30,818 nucleotides of DNA from WJKQ01 sp043810515 (GCA_043810515.1 JBDRNZ010000002.1:1-30818); one strand, 5' to 3'. Numbered from the stretch's first letter, positions 21,513-30,103 are shown. Numbers and translations are program-made. The notes: generated by a model from the letters alone, not told the origin.

Positions 21513-24370
21513 TATTCTCCGACTCTGTTGTCGTATCTGTAAAACAGTTCCGCTACGTTTCCTCTTTGCATGCCGTCTGACGGATTAAAGTTTCCGTTTG
21601 CGTTCGCGTCCATTAATTTGTTTAGCTTTGTGTAGCAGACGAACGGTGTATACCAGCTTGTGCTTTCGCTTATTGGTGTGTCCGGATAAGGCTGATTCGT
21701 GCAGCTTGAAACTGTAACAGGGGCGGCTTTAAAGAATATCTTAAGTAGCTCGACTTTGTTTACAGTTTGTGCGGGTTTTACGGTTCCGTCCGGATATCCT
21801 GTTATTACGTAGAGTAACTGAGCGGTTCTCAGGTATGGCATGTACCATTCTCCGGTAATCACGTCGGGATATCCAAGATTTGTTCCATCATCAGACATTA
21901 TCTGGTAGCTGAATGCTCCGAGGATAACTTTACCTGTTTCTGCACGGTTTATTACTTTGTATGGCTGGAAAGTTCCGTCGGGATATCCTGAGAATATTCC
22001 TTTTTCCTGAACAAACTGGATTGCGGGACAGAGAGGATCGTAGCTCGATACATCTGGAAATCCTCCGCATGAATCCTGAGGTCCGCAGTATCCTCCCGAT
22101 GTGCATATTTCTCCTTCTGCGCACTCGCTGCCGTAAGTGCATGGGGTTTGGCCCGAGCTTAGGTCTATGCATACTCCGCTTTGGCAGACTTCTCCCGTGC
22201 TGCAATCTGCGTTGGTAGAGCATTCGACTGTGCCGCCCGGTTCCTCGCCACCTCCTGGCTCTTCACCCCCTCCGGGTTCTTCGCCACCGTCCGGTTCTTC
22301 GCCGCCGTCCGGTTCTTCGCCACCGTCCGGTTCTGTTGTTTCAATATTGTATTGGATTGATACGTCTTGCAGAATTGGAGTTGCCGTTCTGTTTGGATTC
22401 GAGATGAGATTAACAAAATACTGGATCCATCTATCTCCATTGTGGCCTGTGTATATATTTGTTCCGGATTTATTTGTGTAGTAGCTTCCGGTGTTTCCGT
22501 TTGGTCCTACGAATGTCTCACCAGCCAGACCGGCCTGGGTATCTGAGGTCCTGAGCTGAAGCTGGATGTCTCCGCCTTCCGATAAGTCTTCATTCCAGCT
22601 GAGTTTTTGTCCGTCAAAATTTCCATTGCCGCCAAGGTCGATTGCCTGGGACGTGTATCCTGTGTTTGCATTGGAATTTATGTAATATTGCGCCCAGGTT
22701 GCTCCCCAGTTCAGCGATCTGGAAGAATACGGGTCATAATCTTTTCCTCCGTCTCCTCTGACATCCGCGGGATCGTAATCTCCCCATAGCGCAAACAAGG
22801 TTTCTGTTTTGTCGCTATATTCCATATCTGAATGAATGGCCTCGATTGTTCCGTCCGCGCCCACTATTCTTACATCTGTTCCCCATGTGCTGCCTCCGTT
22901 TGTTGATTTGTCGAAATATATGCCTGTAGTTGTACCGAACTCGTCGTCGTACGTGATGTAAATTTTGTTTGCGTCGCTGGGATTACTGTCGATATTTGCG
23001 AAGGTGGCTTCGGACGTGTGTTTTTGTGGGGGGGCCGGGAAGATCGGAAGGCGCGAGTCGTTGACACCTATATCTGTTCCAAAACTGGCTCCTCCATTTG
23101 TGGATTTGTCGAACAAGATGCGATTATTTACTCCGTTTGAGGCATCATCATCCCATGCCACAAGTATGTTGTTTGCAATGTCAATGTCTATGTCCGGTTC
23201 TTTCGAAGTGTATTCCTGATTGTCGTCCACTCTTGTGCTGAGGTGGGTGGGAGCAGGGTATGGCGGGAAAGTCATCCATGGTATCAGTTGTATTCCGACT
23301 AATGGAAATGGGGATACGGTGCTTCCGTATTCCGGAAATGTAACATTGTAAATATCAGTTTTGGGATACCAGGAGATTCTGTCGTCTTCATATACAACTG
23401 AAACGGTTGAGTTTCTCGTGTCGATTGAAGGTACACCTGAATATCTTCCGGGGAAAATCATGAAGTCCGAGAGATTATCGTCAATTTTTGCGTCATCGCA
23501 ACCCATGAGTCCGAAAAATTTCATGGGTGGAGAGCTTGGATCGCATGGAGTCGTCCAGTCTGCGTCAAAGATATAATCCGGATGAGTTGCGTGTGATTTT
23601 GAATAATATATGTCGTATTCCATTGGCCAGACTTCGTCGTTCATCCATGTTATAAGTATGTCGCGGCTGGGCGAAGGTCCAAGTGCCAGGCGTGGCCCGC
23701 CGGTTGGATATGAGCGATAATACTCCTGGCCTTCGTAATCCGGATTTCCAAGGAGCGCTCCTCCTCCTCCCAATGATGGGAAATTATTTACCATTACGTC
23801 CTGTGACCAGGTCAGTCCGTCTAATGATCCCGTGAACCACACGTTGTACATCTGGCCGGGACCGCAGAAGAAGTTTGCTCTGTCATCCACCCATGCGACG
23901 TAGATTTTTGTTTGTGAAGTTGAATCGTCTATTATTATGTCCGGAAGTATTGAGTTTGCCGGAAATTCCGGACACGCGATGTCGCCGATATCTATCTGGA
24001 TAGGATTTGCCCAGTTGATTCCGCCGTCTGTGGATTTTGAGAAGAAAATGTCGTTTTGCGTGCCGTTACCATCGTCTTCGTGCCATGCGGAGTAGAGAAC
24101 TCCGTTCTTATCAATCGCGATTCGTGGACGGATGTCGCCCCAGACGCTATTGTTTATTGCGCTTAAGGAAGATTCGAGAGTGCTTGTCACGTAATCGAGT
24201 ATTACTTCTCCTCCCCACCAGTTTACTGCCTGGGAATTATTGTGGGTTCCGGTTAAGAAAGCGGCTTGCGTGCTTTCGGTAACTGTTCCCGCAAAAGCTG
24301 TGGTTGTCATGAGAGCAGATATGCTTAGCGCAATCACTGTTTTCATGAACAATTTTGAGATTTTTTTCAT
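21509..24370 (-). CDS. Large surface protein: Asp-box beta-propeller, Gly/Pro linker, cysteine module, SLH domains
   Basis: A 953-residue exported protein. Signal peptide to about residue 27 (TAFAG). Residues about 50-675 contain at least five Asp-box (BNR) motifs, S-x-D/N-x-G-x-x-W/F, such as KSTDGGINW, SLDGLTW, STNGGASF, STNGGSTW and SLNWGATW, as in sialidase-type beta-propellers. The glycosidase active-site residues cannot be confirmed, so binding rather than hydrolysis is as likely. An EEPDGG/EEPGGG repeat linker spans about 679-713, followed by two cysteine modules (CSTNADCSTGEVCQSGVC and CTYGSECAEGEIC...). Three SLH domains occupy about 770-950 (FPDV, YPDV, YPDT starts; GYPDGTFQPYKVINRAETGK). 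It is probably anchored to the cell wall and exposed. Confidence 0.93.
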   Translation of the reverse strand: MKKISKLFMKTVIALSISALMTTTAFAGTVTESTQAAFLTGTHNNSQAVNWWGGEVILDYVTSTLESSLSAINNSVWGDIRPRIAIDKNGVLYSAWHEDDGNGTQNDIFFSKSTDGGINWANPIQIDIGDIACPEFPANSILPDIIIDDSTSQTKIYVAWVDDRANFFCGPGQMYNVWFTGSLDGLTWSQDVMVNNFPSLGGGGALLGNPDYEGQEYYRSYPTGGPRLALGPSPSRDILITWMNDEVWPMEYDIYYSKSHATHPDYIFDADWTTPCDPSSPPMKFFGLMGCDDAKIDDNLSDFMIFPGRYSGVPSIDTRNSTVSVVYEDDRISWYPKTDIYNVTFPEYGSTVSPFPLVGIQLIPWMTFPPYPAPTHLSTRVDDNQEYTSKEPDIDIDIANNILVAWDDDASNGVNNRILFDKSTNGGASFGTDIGVNDSRLPIFPAPPQKHTSEATFANIDSNPSDANKIYITYDDEFGTTTGIYFDKSTNGGSTWGTDVRIVGADGTIEAIHSDMEYSDKTETLFALWGDYDPADVRGDGGKDYDPYSSRSLNWGATWAQYYINSNANTGYTSQAIDLGGNGNFDGQKLSWNEDLSEGGDIQLQLRTSDTQAGLAGETFVGPNGNTGSYYTNKSGTNIYTGHNGDRWIQYFVNLISNPNRTATPILQDVSIQYNIETTEPDGGEEPDGGEEPDGGEEPGGGEEPGGGEEPGGTVECSTNADCSTGEVCQSGVCIDLSSGQTPCTYGSECAEGEICTSGGYCGPQDSCGGFPDVSSYDPLCPAIQFVQEKGIFSGYPDGTFQPYKVINRAETGKVILGAFSYQIMSDDGTNLGYPDVITGEWYMPYLRTAQLLYVITGYPDGTVKPAQTVNKVELLKIFFKAAPVTVSSCTNQPYPDTPISESTSWYTPFVCYTKLNKLMDANANGNFNPSDGMQRGNVAELFYRYDNRVGEY
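22232..22335 (-). repeat. Tandem 18-bp coding repeat, EEP(D/G)GG linker
   Basis: About five to six copies of an 18-bp unit encode EEPDGG (upstream copies) and EEPGGG (downstream copies) in the SLH propeller protein. The copies differ at third positions and in the D/G codon. The repeat forms a flexible acidic linker between the propeller and the cysteine/SLH part, and copy number is likely to vary between strains. Confidence 0.9.
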
Positions 24371-24464
24371 AGGAATTTTGTAGTTATGAGGGATTTGTAT
24401 ATTTGAAGGTTTTCTAATTTTTTAGTTTATGGGAAAAGGTGCGGTTTGTAAACTTTTTTAAGGA

Positions 24465-24493
24465 TTGATAAGAAGGGTATTTTTTGCTATCAA
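24465..24493 (+). promoter_or_regulatory. Predicted promoter of the kinase-deaminase gene
   Basis: TTGATA at 24465-24470, a 17-bp spacer, and TATCAA at 24488-24493 with extended TGc. The leader before the ATG at 24516 is about 16 bases. The rest of the 145-bp divergent gap toward the SLH gene is AT-rich; no ORF is seen there, and no convincing minus-strand promoter. Confidence 0.6.
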
Positions 24494-24515
24494 GTTAGAG
24501 GCTTAATTTTTATTT

Positions 24516-25613
24516 ATGATTATTGGACTTACCGGCTCAATGGGCTGCGGAAAAGGTGAGGTTGTTAAAATTCTCGAAAAAGAGGGGTTTTCCTATATTA
24601 CCCTATCGTCGATGGTCCGGGAGGAAGCGAGAAAAAGAGGTGTTCCCGAGGAACGTGAAGTTCTTATGGAGGTTGGAAATTCCATGCGGGCGAAAGAGGG
24701 GAGCGGCGTGCTCGGAAAAAGGGCGCTAAATCATATTCAAAATTCCGAAAACGACAAATGGGTTGTTGATGGTATAAGAAATCCGGCGGAAATAACGGAA
24801 TTGAAAAAATCCGATGCGGTTTATATTGTCGGGGTTAATGCTGATAAGTATATTTTGGTTGAGAGAATTTTGAGCCGGCAGAGAGAAAGTGATCCGAAAG
24901 CTGAGGATGAAATTTTAAGCAGAATCGAAAGGGAGCTTGGGAAAGGCGAGTCCGAGGACGGTCAGCAGGTCGGCAAATGTATTGAGCTTGCCGATATTGT
25001 GATAGATAACGAAGGAACGCTTGAGGAGCTGAGTCAGAAATTTATGGAATATTATAATTCTGTCAGGACTGATGGGCTGAAAACCGGCTACACGCGGCCT
25101 TCCAAGGATGAATACTATCTTGATATGGCGAAAAGCGTGTGTCGGAGAGGTACATGCACAAAGGTTGCAATTGGCGCTGTAATCATCCGTGATGATCAGG
25201 TTGTGGCGACCGGTTATTGCGGGGCTCCGCGCGGGACGAAGAGCTCCATGGAGCATGGTTTTTGTCTGCGCAAACGGCTTGGAATTCCGTCCGGACACAG
25301 ATATGAAATGTGCCGCAGTGTTCATGCGGAGCAAAACGCGATTATCAATGCAGCGAGGTCAGGGGCGAGTCTGCTCGGAGGAGATATGTATATTTATGGA
25401 AGGACGCAGGGCATGGATGGTGAGACTATAGATGCTTTTCCGTGTTTTATCTGCAAAAAAATGCTTATAAACTGCGGACTGAAGCGTGTGATTTGTTCGC
25501 TGAAGGATGGTGGATGTAAGATTTTTGAGGTTGATGACTGGATTAAGGAATGGCGCGAAAATGATATTATTGACGACAAATATCAATACGGCGCGGGATA
25601 TAATGCCTCGTAG
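24516..25613 (+). CDS. Fusion of P-loop nucleotide kinase-like domain and dCMP deaminase
   Basis: A 365-residue two-domain protein. Residues 1-185 form a P-loop kinase-like domain: Walker A G7-SMGC-GKG (7-14), then LSSMVREEARKRG, VVDGIRNPAEI and a lid-like RQRESDPKAEDE, as in dephospho-CoA or deoxynucleoside monophosphate kinases. Residues about 195-355 are a dCMP/cytidine deaminase domain: VAIGAVIIRDDQVVATGYCGAPRGT, zinc ligands in H270-A-E272 (catalytic Glu272) and PCFIC with C310 and C313. This makes dUMP from dCMP, feeding dTMP synthesis. Similar fusions occur in fungal dCMP deaminases (Dcd1), where the N-terminal domain is degenerate; here the P-loop looks intact. It stands alone, with no thymidylate synthase nearby. 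Confidence 0.93.
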   Translation: MIIGLTGSMGCGKGEVVKILEKEGFSYITLSSMVREEARKRGVPEEREVLMEVGNSMRAKEGSGVLGKRALNHIQNSENDKWVVDGIRNPAEITELKKSDAVYIVGVNADKYILVERILSRQRESDPKAEDEILSRIERELGKGESEDGQQVGKCIELADIVIDNEGTLEELSQKFMEYYNSVRTDGLKTGYTRPSKDEYYLDMAKSVCRRGTCTKVAIGAVIIRDDQVVATGYCGAPRGTKSSMEHGFCLRKRLGIPSGHRYEMCRSVHAEQNAIINAARSGASLLGGDMYIYGRTQGMDGETIDAFPCFICKKMLINCGLKRVICSLKDGGCKIFEVDDWIKEWRENDIIDDKYQYGAGYNAS

Positions 25614-25629
25614 GCTTTATCTTGCGGTT

Positions 25630-26391
25630 TTATGCCGCGAGCCAGCCGCCGTCGACGTAAATCGTTGATCCGGTTATGTAGCTTGCTTCGTCAGACGCAA
25701 GGAAGGCTACTGCTGCCGAAACTTCCTCCGATTTCCCCATTCTGTGTAGAGGAACGCGCATAAGAAGTCCGTCCAGTGCTTCTTTTGACATGCCGGCTTC
25801 CGATATCATCGGTGTGTCAATTGCTCCGGGCGCTATTGCGTTTACGAGTATCCCGAGAGGCGCCCATTCTATCGCGAGAGTTTCCGTCATACCGATTATT
25901 CCGCCTTTCGAAGCTGTGTAGTGAGCGGAGTTCATAAAGCCAATACCGACCTGTCCCGAGGCTACTGAAGTTATGTTTATAATGCGTCCCCATTTATTTT
26001 TTGCCATTTCTTTGGCGGCGGCCTGTGCGCATAAAAATTCTCCTGTCAGGTTTACCTGTATTGTTTCGGCCCACTGCTCATCGGTCATTTTTATGGCTTC
26101 CACGGGTTTGAAAATGCCGGCGTTGTTTACAAGGATGTCCAATCGGCCGTATTTTGCGACTATTTCTGAAATTATGGAGGAGATCTGGTCGGGTTTGGTG
26201 ACGTCCATTTCAAGCGCGATTGCTTCGCCGCCGGCTGATGTGATTTCGTCGGCGACAGTCTGGCAGTGCTCTTTGTTTCGTCCGGTTACGGCCACTTTTG
26301 CGCCCTGTTTTGCGAGAACAAGACAATGGCTGCGGCCCATTCCTCTTTCGCCGCCTGTTACGAGCGCGACTTTTCCTGTTAAATCAAACAT
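25630..26391 (-). CDS. SDR-family oxidoreductase (FabG-like)
   Basis: A classical short-chain dehydrogenase/reductase of 253 residues. The Rossmann glycine motif T12-GGERGMG is followed by R38 after the second strand (VTGRN), which suggests NADP(H) preference. NNAG is at 89-92 and the catalytic tetrad is N114, S142, Y158 and K162 (YTASK). The C-terminus ASYITGSTIYVDGGW is the family ending. Substrates range from 3-oxoacyl-ACP to sugars, and no neighbour decides; FabG-type or glucose-1-dehydrogenase-like are both possible. It lies 46 bp downstream of the permease and is perhaps transcribed with it. Confidence 0.95.
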   Translation of the reverse strand: MFDLTGKVALVTGGERGMGRSHCLVLAKQGAKVAVTGRNKEHCQTVADEITSAGGEAIALEMDVTKPDQISSIISEIVAKYGRLDILVNNAGIFKPVEAIKMTDEQWAETIQVNLTGEFLCAQAAAKEMAKNKWGRIINITSVASGQVGIGFMNSAHYTASKGGIIGMTETLAIEWAPLGILVNAIAPGAIDTPMISEAGMSKEALDGLLMRVPLHRMGKSEEVSAAVAFLASDEASYITGSTIYVDGGWLAA

Positions 26392-26437
26392 GTTTCATAG
26401 GGTTATTAAGATGCTTTTGATTTTATATTACTTTTGT

Positions 26438-27652
26438 TCAGACCTCCAGAATTATTTTCAGTATTAGTGCCGAGAGGCTCAGGAAGAAGCCGGATATGGG
26501 GATTATGACCGGATAGTGAGGAACATCCGGTGGACGCGGGGTCTTTTTTTTGAGAACCCAGAGTGACAGGTTTACGAGTACAAATACACTTAAAATGATG
26601 AAGCTGGTTGCGTTTGCCAGGGTTGTTATGGGAAAGCACAGGGCTATGATCAGGGCTGCTGTTATCACGGATATTGTTGCAAGTATCGGTGTCTGCGTTT
26701 TGGCGTTTATTTTAGCGAATGGGCGGGGTGCCAGGTTTTGGTTCGCCATTCCATAAAGTACTCTGGACCCCATTATCATCTGGATTATGACGCCATTTGA
26801 TATTGAGATCAGGCTGATGAAACTTATAATCATTGGAAAATGCGCGCTTTTCTGTTTTATAACGAGGGCGAGGGGGGCGTCGCTTTTCGCCAACTGGTCG
26901 AGTGGCAGTGATAATACCGCGATTGTGGACACCAGAATGTACAGAATTGTCACTATTATTAATGCGGTGACAATTGCTATTGGCAGATTTTTTTTTGGAT
27001 TTTTAACTTCTTCAGCCACGTTTACCATATCTTCAAATCCTATGAACGCGAAAAATGCCATGAATGCCCCGAGAAAAATTCCTTTCCAGTTTTCAAAAGA
27101 TGCGGCAGGAATTATTTTGTCCATATTTTCTGGAATAGTCAGCAGGCTGTCTCCACATATCGATATTACTATCACCAGGCCTGCTACTTCAAGTATGGTT
27201 ATTGCTCCGGCGAGAATCACGGATTGTGTTATGCCCCATACCGCAACAAGTCCAAAAACTGTTATAAGCAGAGTTACTGCCTGCCATGGCTGTATCTGTA
27301 CGAATTCTTTCAGATAGCCGCTGAATCCGTTTGCGAGTGTTGCGGTGGATACTATTGCGGTGAAAACAATAAGAATTCCGACGATTCTGGAAATGTTTTT
27401 TTTGTTGAACGCGCTTTGGACATAAGCCACTTCTCCTGCGCTTTTCGGTAGTCTGGCGGAAAGTTCTGAATATGACAGCGCTGTAAAGGTCGCCAGTATT
27501 CCGGCGACAATAAATGACATGGTCGCGTATCCGCCTGATTCTCCGGCCACTTTCCCGACAAGCGCATATATTCCGGCGCCGAGAATAGTTCCCAAACCGT
27601 AAAGTATCAGAAGAGGAAGCGATATACTGCGTTTGAGGTGGACTTTTCTCAT
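26438..27652 (-). CDS. APC-family amino-acid permease
   Basis: A 404-residue inner-membrane transporter with about 12 helices. The first helix GTILGAGIYALVGKVAG is the APC signature with the unwound GAGIY segment, followed by SYSELSARLPKSAGEVAYVQSAF, and FFAFIGFEDMVNVAEEVKNPKKNLP in the middle, as in CAT/YfnA-like amino-acid transporters. Substrates are probably amino acids; the exact one cannot be read. The start at 27652 (MRKVHLKRSIS) is favoured, with the extended -10 TGc-TACAAT placed 7 bases upstream. The frame continues 45 codons further, but that stretch would place the promoter inside the gene. It is divergent from the lipoprotein gene at 27782. Confidence 0.93.
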   Translation of the reverse strand: MRKVHLKRSISLPLLILYGLGTILGAGIYALVGKVAGESGGYATMSFIVAGILATFTALSYSELSARLPKSAGEVAYVQSAFNKKNISRIVGILIVFTAIVSTATLANGFSGYLKEFVQIQPWQAVTLLITVFGLVAVWGITQSVILAGAITILEVAGLVIVISICGDSLLTIPENMDKIIPAASFENWKGIFLGAFMAFFAFIGFEDMVNVAEEVKNPKKNLPIAIVTALIIVTILYILVSTIAVLSLPLDQLAKSDAPLALVIKQKSAHFPMIISFISLISISNGVIIQMIMGSRVLYGMANQNLAPRPFAKINAKTQTPILATISVITAALIIALCFPITTLANATSFIILSVFVLVNLSLWVLKKKTPRPPDVPHYPVIIPISGFFLSLSALILKIILEV

Positions 27653-27659
27653 GTAGGGG

Positions 27660-27668
27660 ATTGTAGCA
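27660..27668 (-). promoter_or_regulatory. Extended -10 of the permease (leaderless geometry)
   Basis: The minus strand reads TGc then TACAAT (27665-27660), followed by 7 bases and the ATG at 27652. No good -35. Confidence 0.55.
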
Positions 27669-27705
27669 AATTTTTTGGGAATGAAGAAATGACGAAAGAG
27701 GCGAC

Positions 27706-27734
27706 TTGACGGAAGGCGGGGGATATTGTATAAT
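27706..27734 (+). promoter_or_regulatory. Strong predicted promoter of the SLH lipoprotein
   Basis: TTGACG at 27706-27711, 17-bp spacer, perfect TATAAT at 27729-27734. The leader to the ATG at 27782 is about 41 bases and A-rich, the longest good leader in the window. Confidence 0.75.
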
Positions 27735-27781
27735 ATGGGTAACGTTAGAAAAATAAAAACAAAAATATAACCAAAACAGAC

Positions 27782-30100
27782 ATGCAAAAAAGGATGAAAG
27801 GTACATTGTGTGCTACCCTTTTAGTGGTAGCGGCGGCTTTACTTGTGGGCTGCAGTACCAAAAACAACGAGCTCAAAGTTTCGACCCTGCTTGCGCAGGA
27901 CGCGACTGGCGTGACGTGCGATGGAATTTGGGATATTGCCACGCAGACTTGTATTCCGGATACGAATGTGGATTCCGATAATAATTCTGGCGGGGGAGAT
28001 ATTGTAGTGCCTCCTTCGGATTGCGGGGAGGGAAATTACTGGGATCCGAATTCGCAAAGCTGCGTCCCCGGTTCGGCCGGAGGTGGCGGCGGCGGTTTTG
28101 TTGATAATGGAATGACTGACGATGGAGAGTGTGATCCCGCAACCGGAATTTGTGTAAAACCTGAACAGAATCAATATCAGGAACAAAATCAGAATCAGAA
28201 TAATATGGGCCAGGGGGGCAGTGATTGTTTTGGTGAAGGCAATGAAGATTGTCGTGAAAAGGCTCTAAAAGCGGATTACCGTGATATTGAAAGAATGCAG
28301 AGAGAATTGAAACAGATGATGAAAGAAAATTCTGACAAGTCGACAGAGTTTCAGGGATATCTTGATCAGCTTGATGCGCTTGAAACAGAACTGGACAATG
28401 CTTCTTCCCAGGACGAGGTTGATTCGATAAGATCAGAAGTCTGGGCTATCAGATCCGTTATGGATCAATTCAGAATGGCTGCAGAGATTACAAGGATGGA
28501 GAAAGATAATGCGAGAATGGAAAAGCAATGGGAGAAAGATAAGAAGTATTTGAACGATATGCTAAATACCGTTTCTTCCGAATTGAAGGCAAAAATAAAG
28601 GAGCAGTTGGCACGAATTGCAAAAATGGGCGAGGTTCAGGCTCAGTTGCTGGACGCTCTGAAGGGGGCATCATCTGCTACGGATTCCATGACATATATGG
28701 ACTCTATAGATGATCTTCGCTGGGAAATGGATGATTTAAACTGGGAAATGAATGATTTCTGGCAAAGTTTTCAGGATGTAAAAAACCAGCAATTTGCGAC
28801 CCAGATGTTTGATCAGCTGGAAAAAGATATTCAGATATTTCTTGATTCTTCATATAAAAATCTTTCGGATGATATGAGGGTAAAGGCCGACGAGGTGATT
28901 GAAATTGCGCGTACTCTGGTGGAGGAGGGACGTGCTGCGGCTGAGAGCGGAGATGAAGATTTGCTTGCGGAAATACAGATGAGGCTTGATGAGCTCAGAA
29001 TGAAGTCGGAAAAATTTCTTGGCAAATCTAAACCGAAATTTGATGAGCTTGGCTTTGATTCAGACATGAATCAGAGTTTTGAAAATTATTCGGGAGACAT
29101 GAGTTATGATCAGCAGGTGGAGCTTGTTAAGAAAATTTTGAGCGCGAATCCGGATATCATACAGCAGGTTCTTTTAAACGATCCCGTTTTAGCTGAAAAA
29201 ACTCTTAAAATTTTCAACAGGATTCCGACGGATCTTCAGTCCGGGTATCTTGCGTCAAACGCTGATCTGGTTGGAATATATGATGAGATTACCGCGAAAG
29301 ATTCATCTATAACCTCATATAAAGACGATATTCTTGGATATAATTATTTTGGAGCCGCTCTTGATGAGTTAGTGGGTCTTCTTGAGGAGGTTCGTGACGG
29401 AACGTTGAAGTTGAGTGACGTGGTTTCAAAACTGGATGACCTGAAACAGACCTCAAAAGACTTGAAATATCAGGCCGGAGTTGTTTCTTTTCAGGATTAC
29501 GATGATAGTGACTGGTACTATGAATATGTCGAGACGATGAATGAAGACGGGTTTATAAAAGGCAAGCAGACTAACGAGGGCTTTAAATTCGCGGGCGGAG
29601 ATAATATTACGTTTGCGGAAACTTTGAAGATTGTTCTTGAAAAATTTGAAAAAGGGCAGACGGATGGAACTCCTGCCTATAGCGGAGCTCAGAATCATTG
29701 GGCAAAAGGTTATTATGTGACGGCGGAACAGATGGGATTGACCCTTATGGCACCTGATAAGCTGATTACGAGAGGGGAAATGGCGCGTCTTATTATCGAG
29801 GCTACGGTAGGCGATCCGGGAAATTATACGTATTCTAGTTTCAGTGATTTGAATGCGTCTGATCCGTATTTCAATTATATTGAAGCGCTTGCCGAGAGGG
29901 GAGTTCTCAGCGGGGACAGTACTTCTTCGGGTATGCCGACCATAAGAAGCGGGGATAATATCAATAGAGCCGAGACCGCGAAGGTTGTCGATGCGGCATA
30001 TGACAGTATGCAGCTCGAGGTAATGAACGTTTCGGACTTTGATTATCTGCTCGAATTTAGCTCTAACGGGTCAGCTGATGTAAACTGGGTGGTGGACTGA
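27782..30100 (+). CDS. Lipoprotein with long coiled coil and C-terminal SLH domains
   Basis: A 772-residue exported protein. The signal peptide MQKRMKGTLCATLLVVAAALLVGC ends in lipobox LVGC (Cys24). Residues about 25-150 hold three short cysteine-pair motifs (CDGIWDIATQTC, CGEGNYWDPNSQSC, CDPATGIC) set in Gly- and Gln/Asn-rich linkers. From about 160 to 420 it is a long, highly charged coiled coil (MQRELKQMMKENSDKS..., WEMDDLNWEMNDFW). A helical region follows (about 430-580), and SLH-type modules lie at about 585-750 (AETLKIVLEKF, NHWAKGYYVTAEQMG, LITRGEMARLII, FSDLNASDPYFNYIEALAERG, INRAETAKVV). The protein could span from membrane to cell wall or S-layer, as a tether. A strong promoter suggests an abundant protein. 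Confidence 0.93.
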   Translation: MQKRMKGTLCATLLVVAAALLVGCSTKNNELKVSTLLAQDATGVTCDGIWDIATQTCIPDTNVDSDNNSGGGDIVVPPSDCGEGNYWDPNSQSCVPGSAGGGGGGFVDNGMTDDGECDPATGICVKPEQNQYQEQNQNQNNMGQGGSDCFGEGNEDCREKALKADYRDIERMQRELKQMMKENSDKSTEFQGYLDQLDALETELDNASSQDEVDSIRSEVWAIRSVMDQFRMAAEITRMEKDNARMEKQWEKDKKYLNDMLNTVSSELKAKIKEQLARIAKMGEVQAQLLDALKGASSATDSMTYMDSIDDLRWEMDDLNWEMNDFWQSFQDVKNQQFATQMFDQLEKDIQIFLDSSYKNLSDDMRVKADEVIEIARTLVEEGRAAAESGDEDLLAEIQMRLDELRMKSEKFLGKSKPKFDELGFDSDMNQSFENYSGDMSYDQQVELVKKILSANPDIIQQVLLNDPVLAEKTLKIFNRIPTDLQSGYLASNADLVGIYDEITAKDSSITSYKDDILGYNYFGAALDELVGLLEEVRDGTLKLSDVVSKLDDLKQTSKDLKYQAGVVSFQDYDDSDWYYEYVETMNEDGFIKGKQTNEGFKFAGGDNITFAETLKIVLEKFEKGQTDGTPAYSGAQNHWAKGYYVTAEQMGLTLMAPDKLITRGEMARLIIEATVGDPGNYTYSSFSDLNASDPYFNYIEALAERGVLSGDSTSSGMPTIRSGDNINRAETAKVVDAAYDSMQLEVMNVSDFDYLLEFSSNGSADVNWVVD

Positions 30101-30103
30101 AAT

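Noticed and set aside
22232..22335. CRISPR-like short tandem repeat
   Set aside because: The 18-bp units are directly adjacent without spacers and are in frame in a protein linker.
25621..25641. A hairpin CTTGCGG...CCGCGAG as terminator between the deaminase and SDR genes
   Set aside because: The stem contains a G-U pair, lies partly in the SDR coding end and has no T-tract; support is too weak to list as a feature.
27653..27787. A longer N-terminus for the permease starting at 27787
   Set aside because: The added 45 residues do not fit the APC family, and they would cover both the permease -10 and the divergent promoter at 27706-27734.
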